From: Thamnocephalis sphaerospora
Taxonomy: Eukaryota; Zoopagomycota; Zoopagomycetes; Zoopagales; Sigmoideomycetaceae
Length of the DNA: 43,646 nt
Direction of reading: 5' to 3'
Assembly (NCBI GenBank): GCA_003614735.1
Contig: KZ992484.1
Span: forward strand, 1 to 43,646
The notes under the pieces were generated by a model. That model saw nothing but the letters and a program-made list of their open reading frames with translations, made no database searches and had not been told where the DNA came from. Below, piece by piece: positions 1 through 11,059 of the stretch. The first letter of the stretch is position 1; the number at the start of each line of letters is the position of its first letter. Both the position numbers and the translations under genes were made by a program.

Positions 1-1267
1 GACTGCTGGGTCGACAGCGAGTACTTGCGCGGCATGCGGTCGAGCTCCATCTCCTTCAGATTGACCTTGTTCACGCTGACCGACGGCCGGCGCGTCACCT
101 TGAAGAAGCGCTCCTCGCCGTTGTCCTCGGTGCGGTAGAAGAAGCCGAGCTTCTGGCCAATGGCGCGCACCAGCTTGCGCTCCGGACCGGTGATGGACTT
201 TGCAAAGATCAGCTCATTGCGCAGCTTATCGTCGCGGAAGGCGACCATCTTGTCGTAAAGTTGGCGCGTGGCCGGGTCATTGAGATCAAACTCCATGACG
301 CGGTCGTTGAGCGCGGCAATCGACGCGCGACGCTCGGCCTCCTTGCGCGCGGCCTCCTCTGGCGGCAGCACCTTCTTGTACTCGACCTTGATCTTGCGGC
401 CCATCACCTCGTGGCTGTCGAGGCGCGTCACCACTGCGTCGGCCTCCTGGCTGGTGCGGAAGTTGGCAAAAGCAAGGCCGCGGAAGGCGCCATTCTCAAA
501 ATGGTAGTTGAGCGCATACGGCTGCGGCACGCGCAGGTCGTCCAGCAACGTGATCAGCTGGTCGCGCTTCATCGCAAACGGAATGTTTTTGATGACGATG
601 GCGGTCGGGATAATATCGGACGCCTGCTGGGCGGCAAAATGGCTGTGCAGATCCACCAGCGACTACACGTGCAGGGGTAGCGCAACAACATCGGCGATGC
701 GGCGAATCAACATTCCCATATCGGGCGAGACCGAGCCACATACGGTGCGTTAAAGGAAGAACAGACAGGGGTGCAGGGCGACGATGCGTTAGCGCGTTTG
801 CATGAGCTGTTTGGCAAAGAAAAAGCGCGACGCGGGCCTGGTGCTGCGCGCAACCATCATCACCGCTACTATTGCACAGTACGTACCGACTTGGACGGGC
901 GCCGGAGACGGCTGGGGTGCTGGCGCTGCGCATCGTCCACGTCGTCGAGATCGACGGGCGCGCCGGTGGTGGTCATGATCACCGACGACGACGAGGTGAT
1001 GACATTCTCCTCAAAATCGACGACCGGCGGCGAGGTCAGCAGGGCAGCGCTGGCAATGCTGCCGCCGTAGACGGGCGCGTGGCCGTTCTGCAGCGCGGCG
1101 TGGTGATGGTGCATTGTCGTGTGATGCAGCGATGCACCGTGATAGTGGCTGCTGCCATTGGCAGATGCGGGCGTGCCTGGAAATTCTTCGAGCGCCATGC
1201 TCTCCAGCCGGGCCTTGATATCGTCCGACACCGGACTCACCGTGGCGGGCGTGTGCGTACCACTCAT
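1..1267 (-). CDS. Pin4/Cip1-like RNA-binding protein (RRM + R3H-like), 3' end missing
   Basis: Two exons read on the minus strand: 1267-887 and 662-1. The donor is GTACGT at 886, the acceptor TAG ends at 663, and the junction is phase 0. The gene runs off the window, so the C-terminus is unseen. Residues 1-127 are low complexity with a His-rich patch. Residues about 148-226 form an RRM: the RNP2-like strand is IVIKNIPF and the RNP1-like strand is FRGLAFANF. A region at about 255-325 (RNELIFAKSITGPERKLVR, then FFYRTEDNGEERFFKVTR) matches the R3H-like segment that follows the RRM in fungal Pin4/Cip1/Cip2 proteins. Those relatives bind RNA and act in checkpoint or stress mRNA control. That role here is inferred from the family. 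The start at 1267 gives a clean N-terminus just before the first low-complexity block. Orthology to Pin4 itself is not certain. Confidence 0.82.
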
Positions 1268-4200
1268 GGCGAAACGTGGCGTAGACGTGGCGTACGAGCG
1301 GGCGGATGGGTCGTGTAGACGGGTGCGTCGATGCGTGTGTACGTGGCGTGACCGGAGACGAGCAGCGTGGATGCGTGCGTGCGTGCGTGCGTGCAAATTT
1401 GGCGACAATGCAGGCGGCGACGACGACGACGACGACGACAATACGTAGAGCCGAATCAAGCGAGCTTCGTCGGTGGCAGACAGAAAGTAGCGTGACTACA
1501 CAGTTAAGCAGCAGCAGAAAGCGTTGCAGGTAGCGTTGCGGGACGGAACAAACGAGACGAACGGCTGGAGATCGCGTGTGTGTGTCTGAACAAAGCGATG
1601 TGTATCCAGCTGTCACCGACCTGCCTGATGAGAGCGAGAAAACGTGTGAGTGTGCGTGTGTGTGGTGCGTGTAGCAGAAGAAGCCCAAGGCCGTAATAGC
1701 GAGCGTGATATAAGAGTACGGGGAAGATGACCCAAAGTACCGTTAGCGACAGAGTAGCGCGTGTCTGAAGCGTCGCGCACGGGCAGGGAAACGGAGGCTG
1801 CGCTTGATTCAACAGGCTGTAACAACCGCAGTATCAGGCAGCCCGGCGCAATAGTACAGACGCGAACGAAACGGATGCTGCGGTGCCAACAGCAAGCAGC
1901 TAAAGACAAGGGGCAGCGGTGCGTGATGCGATGGAAAGAAGCGGGGTGCAAGTTGGTGTCGAGCACAGCGGCGTGTGAGAGCAAGAAAAGGCGGTGTGGA
2001 AAGCTTACTGGGCTGAGCTGGATTGACCAGAGCCGCCCAAACAGCATTCATGGCGGACAAAGGCGGCCGGATCTGGCGTGCCCAATGTTGCAGAGGGGCG
2101 CACTAGGCAACCTGCGACATCGCAAATCAACATTGGTCGCCGGCCATGAGGCGCCGCCGGAAGGAGGTCGCATCAAGCGGTCGCTGCGGCGGCGGAAGCA
2201 CCACAGCTGAGGAGCGTATCGCAAGACACCAAACAAAGACTAGTGAAGCAAGAGCGTGTGCATTGTGCGACGCTGGCGGTGCGCCAGAGACGCGCGTGAA
2301 GCCAGCGCGCAGCAGCCGCAGCCGCACAGCCATCTGCCGGTGCTCGCAAAGCGGCCATCAGCGTACCAGCAACCACCGGTGTCCAGTGCGGGGAAACAAG
2401 GGGCAGGGCGCTACAGCGTCGCAGGTCGGCCGCTCGCGACTAATACGGCCCAGGCCGTGGTGGCAGCGACGACGACGACGACGACGCTAACGCCGCGCAT
2501 ACACGGAGGTACCATCCAGGGAACGGCCGCGACACATACATGCGCACGCATACACACGCCCACACACGTTCAGCTGCCATTGCAGCCGGCCGACCTGGAG
2601 CAAGCGCGATCAACGCGCATACACACACGTACTTGCGTGATGGACTTGGTCGACGACAGCACTTTACACCGACCGCAAGACGGAGACAGCCAAGTGGCGG
2701 ACTGGAGCCGCAGACATGCGCGACAGCCGACCGAGGCGTGGCCAGGGAAGAACGTTGAAGCGGCGGACGGATGTGCAGACAGGCCAGCGCCGAGCCAAGA
2801 TGATGAGCACAAGTTAAATGGTTAGCAAAAGGACCGGCATATAAGCAGGCCAGCCAGCGCATAGACAAACGCACCAGAGTGACTCGGGTGAACGTGGGCG
2901 CGTGGGTGTGTGAGTGGACACGGGGGAAACCGTCTATCCACAGAGACGGCGAGTAGCGTAGACGGTAAAGAGTGGTAAGGAGAAAGAACAGGAAGCGTCG
3001 TAAAACGAGGCCCAAAGTAGTAAGGGCGGTACTAATGCCCGCTAGAATGAAAGACCAGTGTACACAGGCCGACATGCATCTCCCCACGGCCACCACGCAC
3101 CTGAGCGATTCGGCCGACGGGGGTGTGCCACAAGACGGCGCACGCCATTTGCACGCGCCCGCGCGATCGACGGTCATGCCAGCGGCTACAGCCATGCCGC
3201 ATGAAGGCACGCGCGCCCGTCAATACGCCGGCACTTGCAGAAGCACCGTCTGCTCCACTGCTCCTGAGGCTGACCGGTGTGCAAGCATGCGTCAATATAT
3301 ACCGAAAGCTGCTGCCGCCTGCAGGGAGTTGGCGTTTAGACGCGCGACCAAGCAGCGCCGGCTGGATGCAAAGCATGAGTGCCCGGCGTAAAATGGCCGA
3401 CGGCATGTCGAGCGTGTCCGCGGCCAATGTACCCAGCGACTGTCGCATGCATAGGCACAAGGTAGGCAATGTCATGTCGGCAAATGCTTCAGAGTGACAT
3501 GCTGCTGTTGTTGCTGCTGCTGCACAACTGCTCCAGCATCTAGGCCGTGCCATGATGGCAATCATGCCAATGTGCTACGCGTGTGCGCGTGGCCAGAGGG
3601 GGTGCGCCGGCCTATGCCTGGACCCACTGCTTACGTCCAGCGACAAACTGCAACGGCCGAACCAGTTGGACAGAGACGCAGTGTAGATGCAGTTGTCCGT
3701 GTAACAGGCGGCACCCAACAAGTACGATCACAGCAGGTAAGCTCACGCAATGACACATCACGCTCGTCTGGCTTTGTCATGCCGCTTGCACAGCGACGCT
3801 GCATCCGCCGCAACGTCACCGCATGGTGCGAGCGAAGGGCGTGGCTCCCGACCGCCACCATCTGTACCACGCCTCACCGACTCTTACCATGGCAGCCGAG
3901 GCTGCACGCCGATTTGGTGGCAAGATTAGCACGGTGTCGGGCAGCGTGGCCGCCTTCATTTCGGAGACTATGCTGCGGCACAAGGTCAGCCGCCGACCGC
4001 ACGTCCGTGATACGCACTGGCCCGGCAGTCTCCTTCAATAACCGACGTCAAAGCTGGCGCGGACCGCCCAACCGCTGCGCACTGATAGGGTACTCGCGCA
4101 CGTCACCACGTGCGACGGCATGTGAACAGAAAAGCGCTGATTGGCCCACACTTGCGCGGTCCAGTAGGTGTGAGTATCACGTGCAAGTGGCAGATCGTGC

Positions 4201-4455
4201 AGCGTTACGGAACACTGTCGGCGGCGGTGGCCACGTAGCAGCGGACGATGATGGTTCAGCTGGCGCCACGGCAGCGCAACTGCCTGCGATCATGGTGCGT
4301 AGAGGCGCACGCGTGCCCGGCCACTCGGCCGCGGTTCCGTTATCCGCCTGCGTGGCCGCCTGCCATCGCCGCCGCGCAACCGTGAAGGCGGCGGTGGTCG
4401 CACCGGCACCGTATGTGGCAACGCATCGCTGGGTCAGCGCCTGCCCTTGTGCACC

Positions 4456-4492
<37 letters not shown>

Positions 4493-7400
4493 TGCGGCGA
4501 CGACGACAAGAGCAGCGCCGTTCGGAGAAAGAAGCTGTCGTAGCCAGGGCCGCCGCCGTACTCGCCGGTCTGGCAACCAAACGCGCGCCGAGATGCACCC
4601 TCACGCGCTTGCGCGACGCCCCTTTGTCCACGGTTGCAGCCGCCGCGTGGCCATTCGCTACAGCCGCAGCGACCGTAGCTAGCATGCGCCGCGCCGTTTG
4701 CAAGTCGTGACAACCACCCGGCGACAATGGTCGCGGCGATCGGCGCACACACACACGCATACGCGTGTAGCATGCTGCCTGTGCCGTCCCAGCTGCCGCC
4801 GTGAGCAAACCAGTAGCGCGGCCTGCCGTCTACGTGGCGCGGCAAACCGATGGTACGTATGGCAGCGTGCACCTACGGCAACATTGATCCCTTTGCCGTG
4901 TGGGCACTTAGTTTTCACTCCTCGCTTCAAACACGCGCACATGCCTGCTCTTTCACTATTCACCCCTCCTGTGCGCTTTCTCTCGCTTTCTCTCGTCCGC
5001 TCTCATTCACCTGCCCTCTGTCCTCCGCTCACTCAACCGCTTGTCCGCTCTGCCGACTAGCCTGCCCTGCTACGAGACGTGTTTGCAGATACGCCCTACA
5101 CTTGGTTTTACATTTCATTCTTCTTGTCCACGCCGGTCAGACGCTATCACGCGCTTGGCTTCTGCCCCATTCCCTGCTCCAAGCTGGTACGTGCTCCGCC
5201 CGCGCTCGTTTTCCCTCTCCCTGCTCGTCCATTTTCCCGCTCGCCTCCCTACCTGAGCCGACCTGCTGCGCTGTCAGACCGCCGACCATTACCACGCGCT
5301 TCAGCGGCAACAATCGCTTCCGGCTGTACGGCCTGGCGTTCTCACTCGCATTGACCGCTTTACCCCTTGTGTCTGGCCATTGTGCTGCCGAGGACTTGTC
5401 GCCGTCACTGCCCTCCTCTCCTTTTGCACCTGTGCTCACCAGCCCCTTCCTGCTGTGGTGTGTGCTAGTGTCATCTCAGTGCATCGCTTTCCGATTCTTG
5501 TTCTGTAGACGCGAGCGGACATGTATGTGCGGTGCTAAATCTGCCTTCTCTGCACCGGCTAATGCCTTGTATGCTACCCTATATGCGCCATTACAGTCGC
5601 TGCAACCGTCACCACTGCCGTTGCCGCCGTTTCTTTCTACCCGCGTGCACTACTTACACCGGTGCTGGACCGGCTAACGTCGCAGTCTATCGCCATCACA
5701 TAGCGCGAGAGCCGTTCAAAGGCGCGGCACACATTTACTATCCATCGGTTGTCGCTATATAGGCTGCTGCTGCTGCTGTTGCTGCTGGTAGGTGGCTGGC
5801 TGGCGTTGCTTGTTTGGGCTAGCTGGCGCATATATGGTTGAATGTTGGCCTTGATGTGTTGAAGAAATGGTGGAACACAGCTGGCTTGACCGTCACAGAC
5901 GGCGATGATGGAAGACTGTCGAGCTTGGACATGCCCATACCGCTGGCACAACCATGCCAATCCGGCGATGGTGGTAGCGGTGGTTGTGGCGATGACGATG
6001 GCGATGGTGGGCGCGCTGTTGCGCATGCATCTACCCGCCAGCGCCTTGGCTTGGCCGAGTACTAGATGGACATGAACGACGCTGTGCTTACCGGGCGTTG
6101 CATTTGTCGGTTATTTTTGCAAAAGCTTACAAGGCAGCGCTGCATTCTACTTTCTGGAAAGACGAGGCGTCCGTAGCGCAGCATACACACCTGCTCTCCG
6201 TTTGACTTGGTGAGTGATGGTTACGCGGCGACCCAGCGCCTGCGTAGCGTTGCGTCATGCCTGGCCGGTGGCCGATGGTCTGGTGCACCTGCGCTAGCTG
6301 CAGTGGGACAGGGGTGTGGCATGTTGCCATTAGCGCCTTGACGGGCTGGCCGACCATTGGGGTGTACGTGGCGTCTAGCCAGGGCGGCAACGATGGTCTG
6401 TGCTGTAACATTGCCCATGCTGTAACCTCGAGCCGCATAGCACGTGCCCAGCCATTGGTCGTTTGCCTCGGTGGAAACGCGTCGGATACATCTCTGCGTT
6501 GCGATGCTGCCGTCTACGCGTTTACTGGGTCTGTACGGCTTCTCGCCAGCAGCCAGCGAATCATGCACGTTTGTTCAGTCTTGATTTGTTGTTATTCCGG
6601 CGTTCGTATAACGACGTACACGTGTTTGGCCGTTTACACCGGCACAATTGCGCACACACAAGGTGAATCCGGCACGAGGACGCACCGGTCCACGACGCGC
6701 ACGGTCGAGGCATTAACGGTGATGGCCACGGTGGTGCGTCCGCAGTGCGTGGTGGTCGGTGGGCCACGACTAATGCTGCTGCTGCTGCTGCGGGATATTG
6801 GCACTTGTGCCATGCCATTGCAACGAGCTACAAACACGCACGCTGGCTGCCACGCGTTTGCTAGCTTGTTTCAAGCGCCTGGCGACTATCCTTGTCCTGT
6901 TGTTGAGCGTCTGTGCACCCAGACAAGCTTTATTTTTCACGAGCTTGCCGCTTTCGCAGATGAAGCCATGCGCCATACGGCTCCGGCTCTCCCGTGGCAG
7001 TCCGGCGCGTCTGCTAATCCCCGCTGCTATAATTACAGCAAGGACGACAGGGTGTATTCCTGTGCTCCCCACGCTGCGGATTAGCCGCGCTGCAAGCGTC
7101 GCTCTTGTGTGCCGCAGCGGTCGCATCGCGCAGCATCCGGGCTGCTATTCGTGCATGCATTGTTTACCGTCGTATTATGCTTGCACGATGATGTGTGTGT
7201 CTCGTATGTGCACCCGTGTATCGACGGCGACGCCTGTACGCATTGCCTTTCAGCACAGGGCAGCCCGGGTGCCGCCGTTGCGGCGGTGGCCGCCGGCGCC
7301 GCTGCACCGTCAGATGGGCGAGTGCCGCTATCCAACGCGCGCTCGCCACGGCTGCGCTGGTGGTGGCCAGGGGAAGCGCGTGGGCCAGAACGTGAAGCGA

Positions 7401-8173
7401 GCATGGCCGCCAGTCTAGCGCCGTGACTTCATGCTACTGCAGCCTGTTGTGTGTGCGTGTGTGCGTATGCGATAGGCTGCCCTTCCATATCGCTGCTTTT
7501 GCGAGCACATGTTCGTGCGTGTCCTCGGATGCACACTGCTTATAGAAGAGGTGCACGCAGAACATTGTTTGTGCTTCTCGCTATACCACTTCACGCCTGG
7601 TACAACCGGCTGCATCCATGCACCCGGGCGGCAGACGTCAATGGCCAAGTCCATTGCGGCGAAGCCGGCGCCTTGTCTGCGGCATGCGTGGGTGGGTTGG
7701 CCTTTCTAACGCGCATACGCGCGCCCTTGCCAGATTGTCGCTGCGATCTATTTAGCGCCATCGTCGACGGGCAATTGCCCGTGTTGCTGCGTGCATCACG
7801 CTCTCTTCGCCCCTGTATGTGCACGCCTACGTTGCTTATTGATCTTCACGTTCACATCCCTGCTTCCGTCCCGCCTTCGTCGCCTCTCTCCTGAGCCGAT
7901 TATTGCCTTTCTGCGTGTGTACGGCTGGCTATCGCCCACAGCCGCCTATCGTGACTTTTCACATTTTCGTTCACGTTACGCTGGTGGTTTCCGCCAGTGA
8001 CATTTTAGTGCCGAGCTGCCGTAGCGTCGTCCTTATTCCATTTTCTCTATTCTCTGACGACCGTCGCTTTCAAGTTACTTTTGCCCACACACACACACAC
8101 ACGGCACATAGCTAACGCTTTACCCTTTGCCTCTTGTTTGCTTGTTCTATTTGTCCACTGTCGATCCGTCACC
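1268..8173. other. Gene-poor 6.9-kb interval between divergent genes
   Basis: No open frame here shows a recognisable domain, and long frames overlap one another on both strands, as expected by chance at this base composition. The stretch holds GTGC repeats near 1376-1394, GAC repeats near 1416-1439 and 2467-2486, a CAG tract at 4459-4491 and CTG runs near 5762-5790 and 6773-6790. Long C/T-rich tracts lie at about 4910-5300 and 7780-8100, and a CA repeat at about 8087-8101. The pyrimidine tracts nearest 8174 may be promoter or leader of the J-domain gene. No tRNA B-box, rRNA or transposon coding was seen. A multi-exon gene with tiny exons could still be hidden here. Confidence 0.6.
4459..4491 (+). 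repeat. CAG trinucleotide microsatellite, 11 units
   Basis: Eleven uninterrupted CAG units. In frame they would encode Gln, Ser or Ala, but no supported gene covers them. The tract is likely to vary in length between strains. Confidence 0.9.
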
Positions 8174-9844
8174 ATGCCTTACGCATCCACCCAGGGGCCG
8201 ACCGCGGCACATAGCCCGTTTGACCTGTTCAACATGACATCTTTTTTCCGCCTCGGCGCCCTGTTTTCGGAGACGCAGCATGCAGCAAATGCACCGGCCG
8301 CCTACACGTCTACCGGTACGAATGGTGCTGCTGCCAACGGCACACCTCATGGACCGGCGCAAAGCGCTGGCAAAAAGACGGCCCACACCACCGCTGGGGC
8401 GCGCAACGACCCTGCGTCTGCTTCCTCTGCCTCGACCGCCACGTCCGATCCGCCCTCGGCGGACGGTGGTGCGTCTGGTGGTGTGTTGTCTAGCGTGGCA
8501 TGGCGCGTGCAAACGAAATTCGTGTATCCTGCTGACACCGATCATGCGTGCGCCATCAGATTCTGTCCCCAATGGACGCACTACGGCTGCTGCCGCTGCT
8601 GCCTCGGCAGCCATCAACAACAGCGCCAGCTTTGACCCCGCCGGTCGCATCGACATGGACGACCGCGTTGCGATGGTGCAGCAGATTCTCGCTGAAAACG
8701 ACTACTATCGCATTCTCGGTCTAGAGCGCACCTGCGCCCAGAACGAAGTACGCCGCGCTTACATCTCGGTGGGTACCGTTGTTTTCGCGTTTATACTACA
8801 TCGTCTGCATCCGCTTATCGCCCGCCGCCTTTATCGCCCGCCGAGCAGCGGAGTCGCATTGTACATCCAGACAAGATGCGCAACAGCGAGCTCGCCACCC
8901 AGGCCTTTCAGAGTAGGTGGCTGCGCGGATCCGCAGCACAGCTGCACCCGACTGACTGACCGTTTTCCTCGCACGTGCATGCTTATCTGTGTGCAGAGCT
9001 GTCCTCAGCCTATGAAACGCTGTCGAACCCGACCCGTCGACGGGACTACGACGTCAACGGCCGCCGTTACCATTCGCAGAACAGCGAGGAGACCCTGTCC
9101 ACAGCGCTAGCTCAGGTAGGCCTTTTCCCATGCACCGGGCACCCTCGCGCTCGGAGGTTTTTCGCTTTTCCCCGACGGCGACGATCGCGTTGACTATCGT
9201 GGTCGCACACACATGCTCATGCTGTTTCATTTGCACGCAATCGCACCAGTTCTTTGCAGAGTTTATGGCCGGCGACTTTGAGAACCTGCTGCAGATCGTC
9301 GGTAGGTGATGGGCTGCTGATTGGCTGCCAGTGCGCAAAGGGCGCGACCGCTTGTTACCGGGTCGCTGCGCTGACACGTGAATGCCCATCCCGAAGAGTT
9401 CCTCAATTCGCAAAATCCCGAGCTGGCCATCAACAAAGAGTCGGCACGGCGTTTCTTCCATCAGATTCGCGATGTGGCTGTCGGTACGTACTGCAGCGGG
9501 CAGCGGCATGATGCATGGCGAGCATGCGGCTGATGCGTTGTTGCATAGTGGCCGGCCAGTATCTGAGTGTGGCAAAGTTCGAGGTGATGCGCCTGTACGA
9601 GATCCAGCAGGAGCTGCGCGCGCTCTCCTACTTTGACGTGCTTGGTCGCCTACGTCTCACCATCCAGATGACGCGCGTCTTTTTGGCCATTCCGATCAAG
9701 ATGAACACCCACGTCACAGATCGACAGATCATGAACCAGCAATTCACCAACGTACTGGGCGGTGTCACCGGCTTTCTCGAGTCGTCCGAGAACGGCATCT
9801 CCAATCTGAACGGCTGGGTGAAAAGGCGGTCGTGGTTTGGCTAA
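8174..9844 (+). CDS. J-domain (DnaJ-like) co-chaperone with an uncharacterised C-terminal region
   Basis: Seven exons: 8174-8480, 8560-8768, 8849-8912, 8997-9115, 9250-9301, 9397-9483 and 9549-9844. Together they give 1134 nt, or 377 residues, and all junction phases agree. The first ~120 residues are Ala/Thr/Ser-rich. The J domain follows: DYYRILGLERTCAQNEVRRA, then the catalytic HPD loop at the start of exon 3 (IVHPDKM), then AFQKLSSAYETLSNPTRRRD. HPD stimulates Hsp70 ATPase in this family. There is no Gly/Phe linker and no Cys-rich zinc region, so it is a class C J-protein. The C-terminal ~150 residues (EFLNSQNPELAINKESARRF ... LSYFDVLGRLRLTIQMTR) do not match a domain I can name. The start at 8174 has a CACC context. 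The 3' end is less sure, because a GTGAAA near 9818 could be a donor into a further exon. Confidence 0.85.
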
Positions 9845-11059
9845 GCTGCCGCCTAGGCTGTTTATCGGCTCGGCCATGCCGCCGACGCTCTGTCTTCATC
9901 ATTCAGTCCCCTTTGCCCACCCTGTTCCTCGCCCGGCCGTGCCTGCGCAGTGTGGCCGTCGCGTTTCTCATCGCTTATTTCCTGTCGTTCCCCTCTGATT
10001 CATTCTTCGTCTGCATTCGGTGCTGGCGCCTTCCACTGTTACCACCAGCTGCCCACCGGCCCTTCGCTGTGGCGCGTGACTTGTCACGAGTAGTCGTCTA
10101 ACTTTACACGGTCTAGCTTGATCTGGCTGTACCGGGGCGTGTATGGTGGCTGTCCAGTAGGATGCCGTCTATTGCGCCACTGCCGCCAGTGTGACGTGGA
10201 AATACTGTGCTGTCCATCTAGTCCAGCGCTATCTTCCTACGTCGTACTGCGCGGCAGACCAGCCCTGGCTGCAAGCTGATGATCCGCCATTATATGATGA
10301 GCATCACGGCAGGGCAATGCGTACCGTGCCTTTGCCGATCGACATGCCGCTACCATTTGTACCGCTCCGCGCCGACGCGGCACTCGTCCTTTCCACCTAT
10401 CTTATTGGGCTGGACTATTACGCACCGCGGCTGTGCTGATCTCGATCCTACCTACTCTACTGCCAGGCGATGCTGTTCCATCAGGCGCCCTATTTTGCAG
10501 CACGGCCGTCTGCCGTCTGTTTTGTTGCCCACTATTGCTGTACCTGTGGACTGCTGCTGTCATACCTCTTTGCCGCCTACAGCAGTGTCTTATTCGTTAT
10601 CGTACACCGCCCATCTGCCGGCCGTCCACTTGTTTGCCGCCGCCCAAATCTGCGACTTCATTATTATCTACGCGCGCTTTGCCGTCTACGTACTGCTGCG
10701 AGGAACGCAATGCGACGCACCTGTAGAGTAAAAATGCACACACGTGCTGCTCTTTGCCTATTCACGTGTGTCAGAGCGCTATCGAATCAACCAGCCACGG
10801 CGCGTGTCTACTCATCACTGCAAACACTTTTTCATCAGGTGCAGCATGATCATACACGAGTAGCGCACTATTTGCGCGCGCGAATTGTCCACTACCCAGT
10901 TTACATTGTTTTTATGTTTGCATCCAAGCACGGTACTGTACATAACATTTGTATTGCAAATGCACACCATAGCATGTCTCCAAGTTGACGCAGATCAATT
11001 GTTGAAAAATGACAATGGGTGATTACCAGCGTATATCACATTGCGCTGCTACTTTGCTA
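9845..11059. other. Intergenic interval between convergent genes
   Basis: About 1.2 kb between the 3' ends of the J-domain gene and the F-box gene. It is pyrimidine-rich on the plus strand. Short frames are present, but none has a domain or supported splice pattern. Nothing else is seen. Confidence 0.6.

Noticed and set aside
2440-3210. 256-codon minus-strand frame
   Set aside because: It overlaps a 189-codon plus-strand frame. Neither has recognisable features or a start context.
3823-4041. Short frame with a good-looking start and MAAEAARRFGGKISTVSG
   Set aside because: The local composition is protein-like, but no continuation exon or family could be found.
3494-4543. Long plus-strand open frame of 349 codons
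   Set aside because: It is rich in Arg/Cys/Pro with no domain, overlaps long frames on the other strand and includes the CAG microsatellite. It looks like a chance frame in GC-rich DNA.
4850-5677. 275-codon plus-strand frame
   Set aside because: It is produced by a C/T-rich tract read as Ser/Pro/Leu; low complexity and no domain.
6257-7084. 275-codon plus-strand frame starting with ATG
   Set aside because: Cys/His/Thr-rich mixture with no domain. Equally long frames overlap it on both strands.
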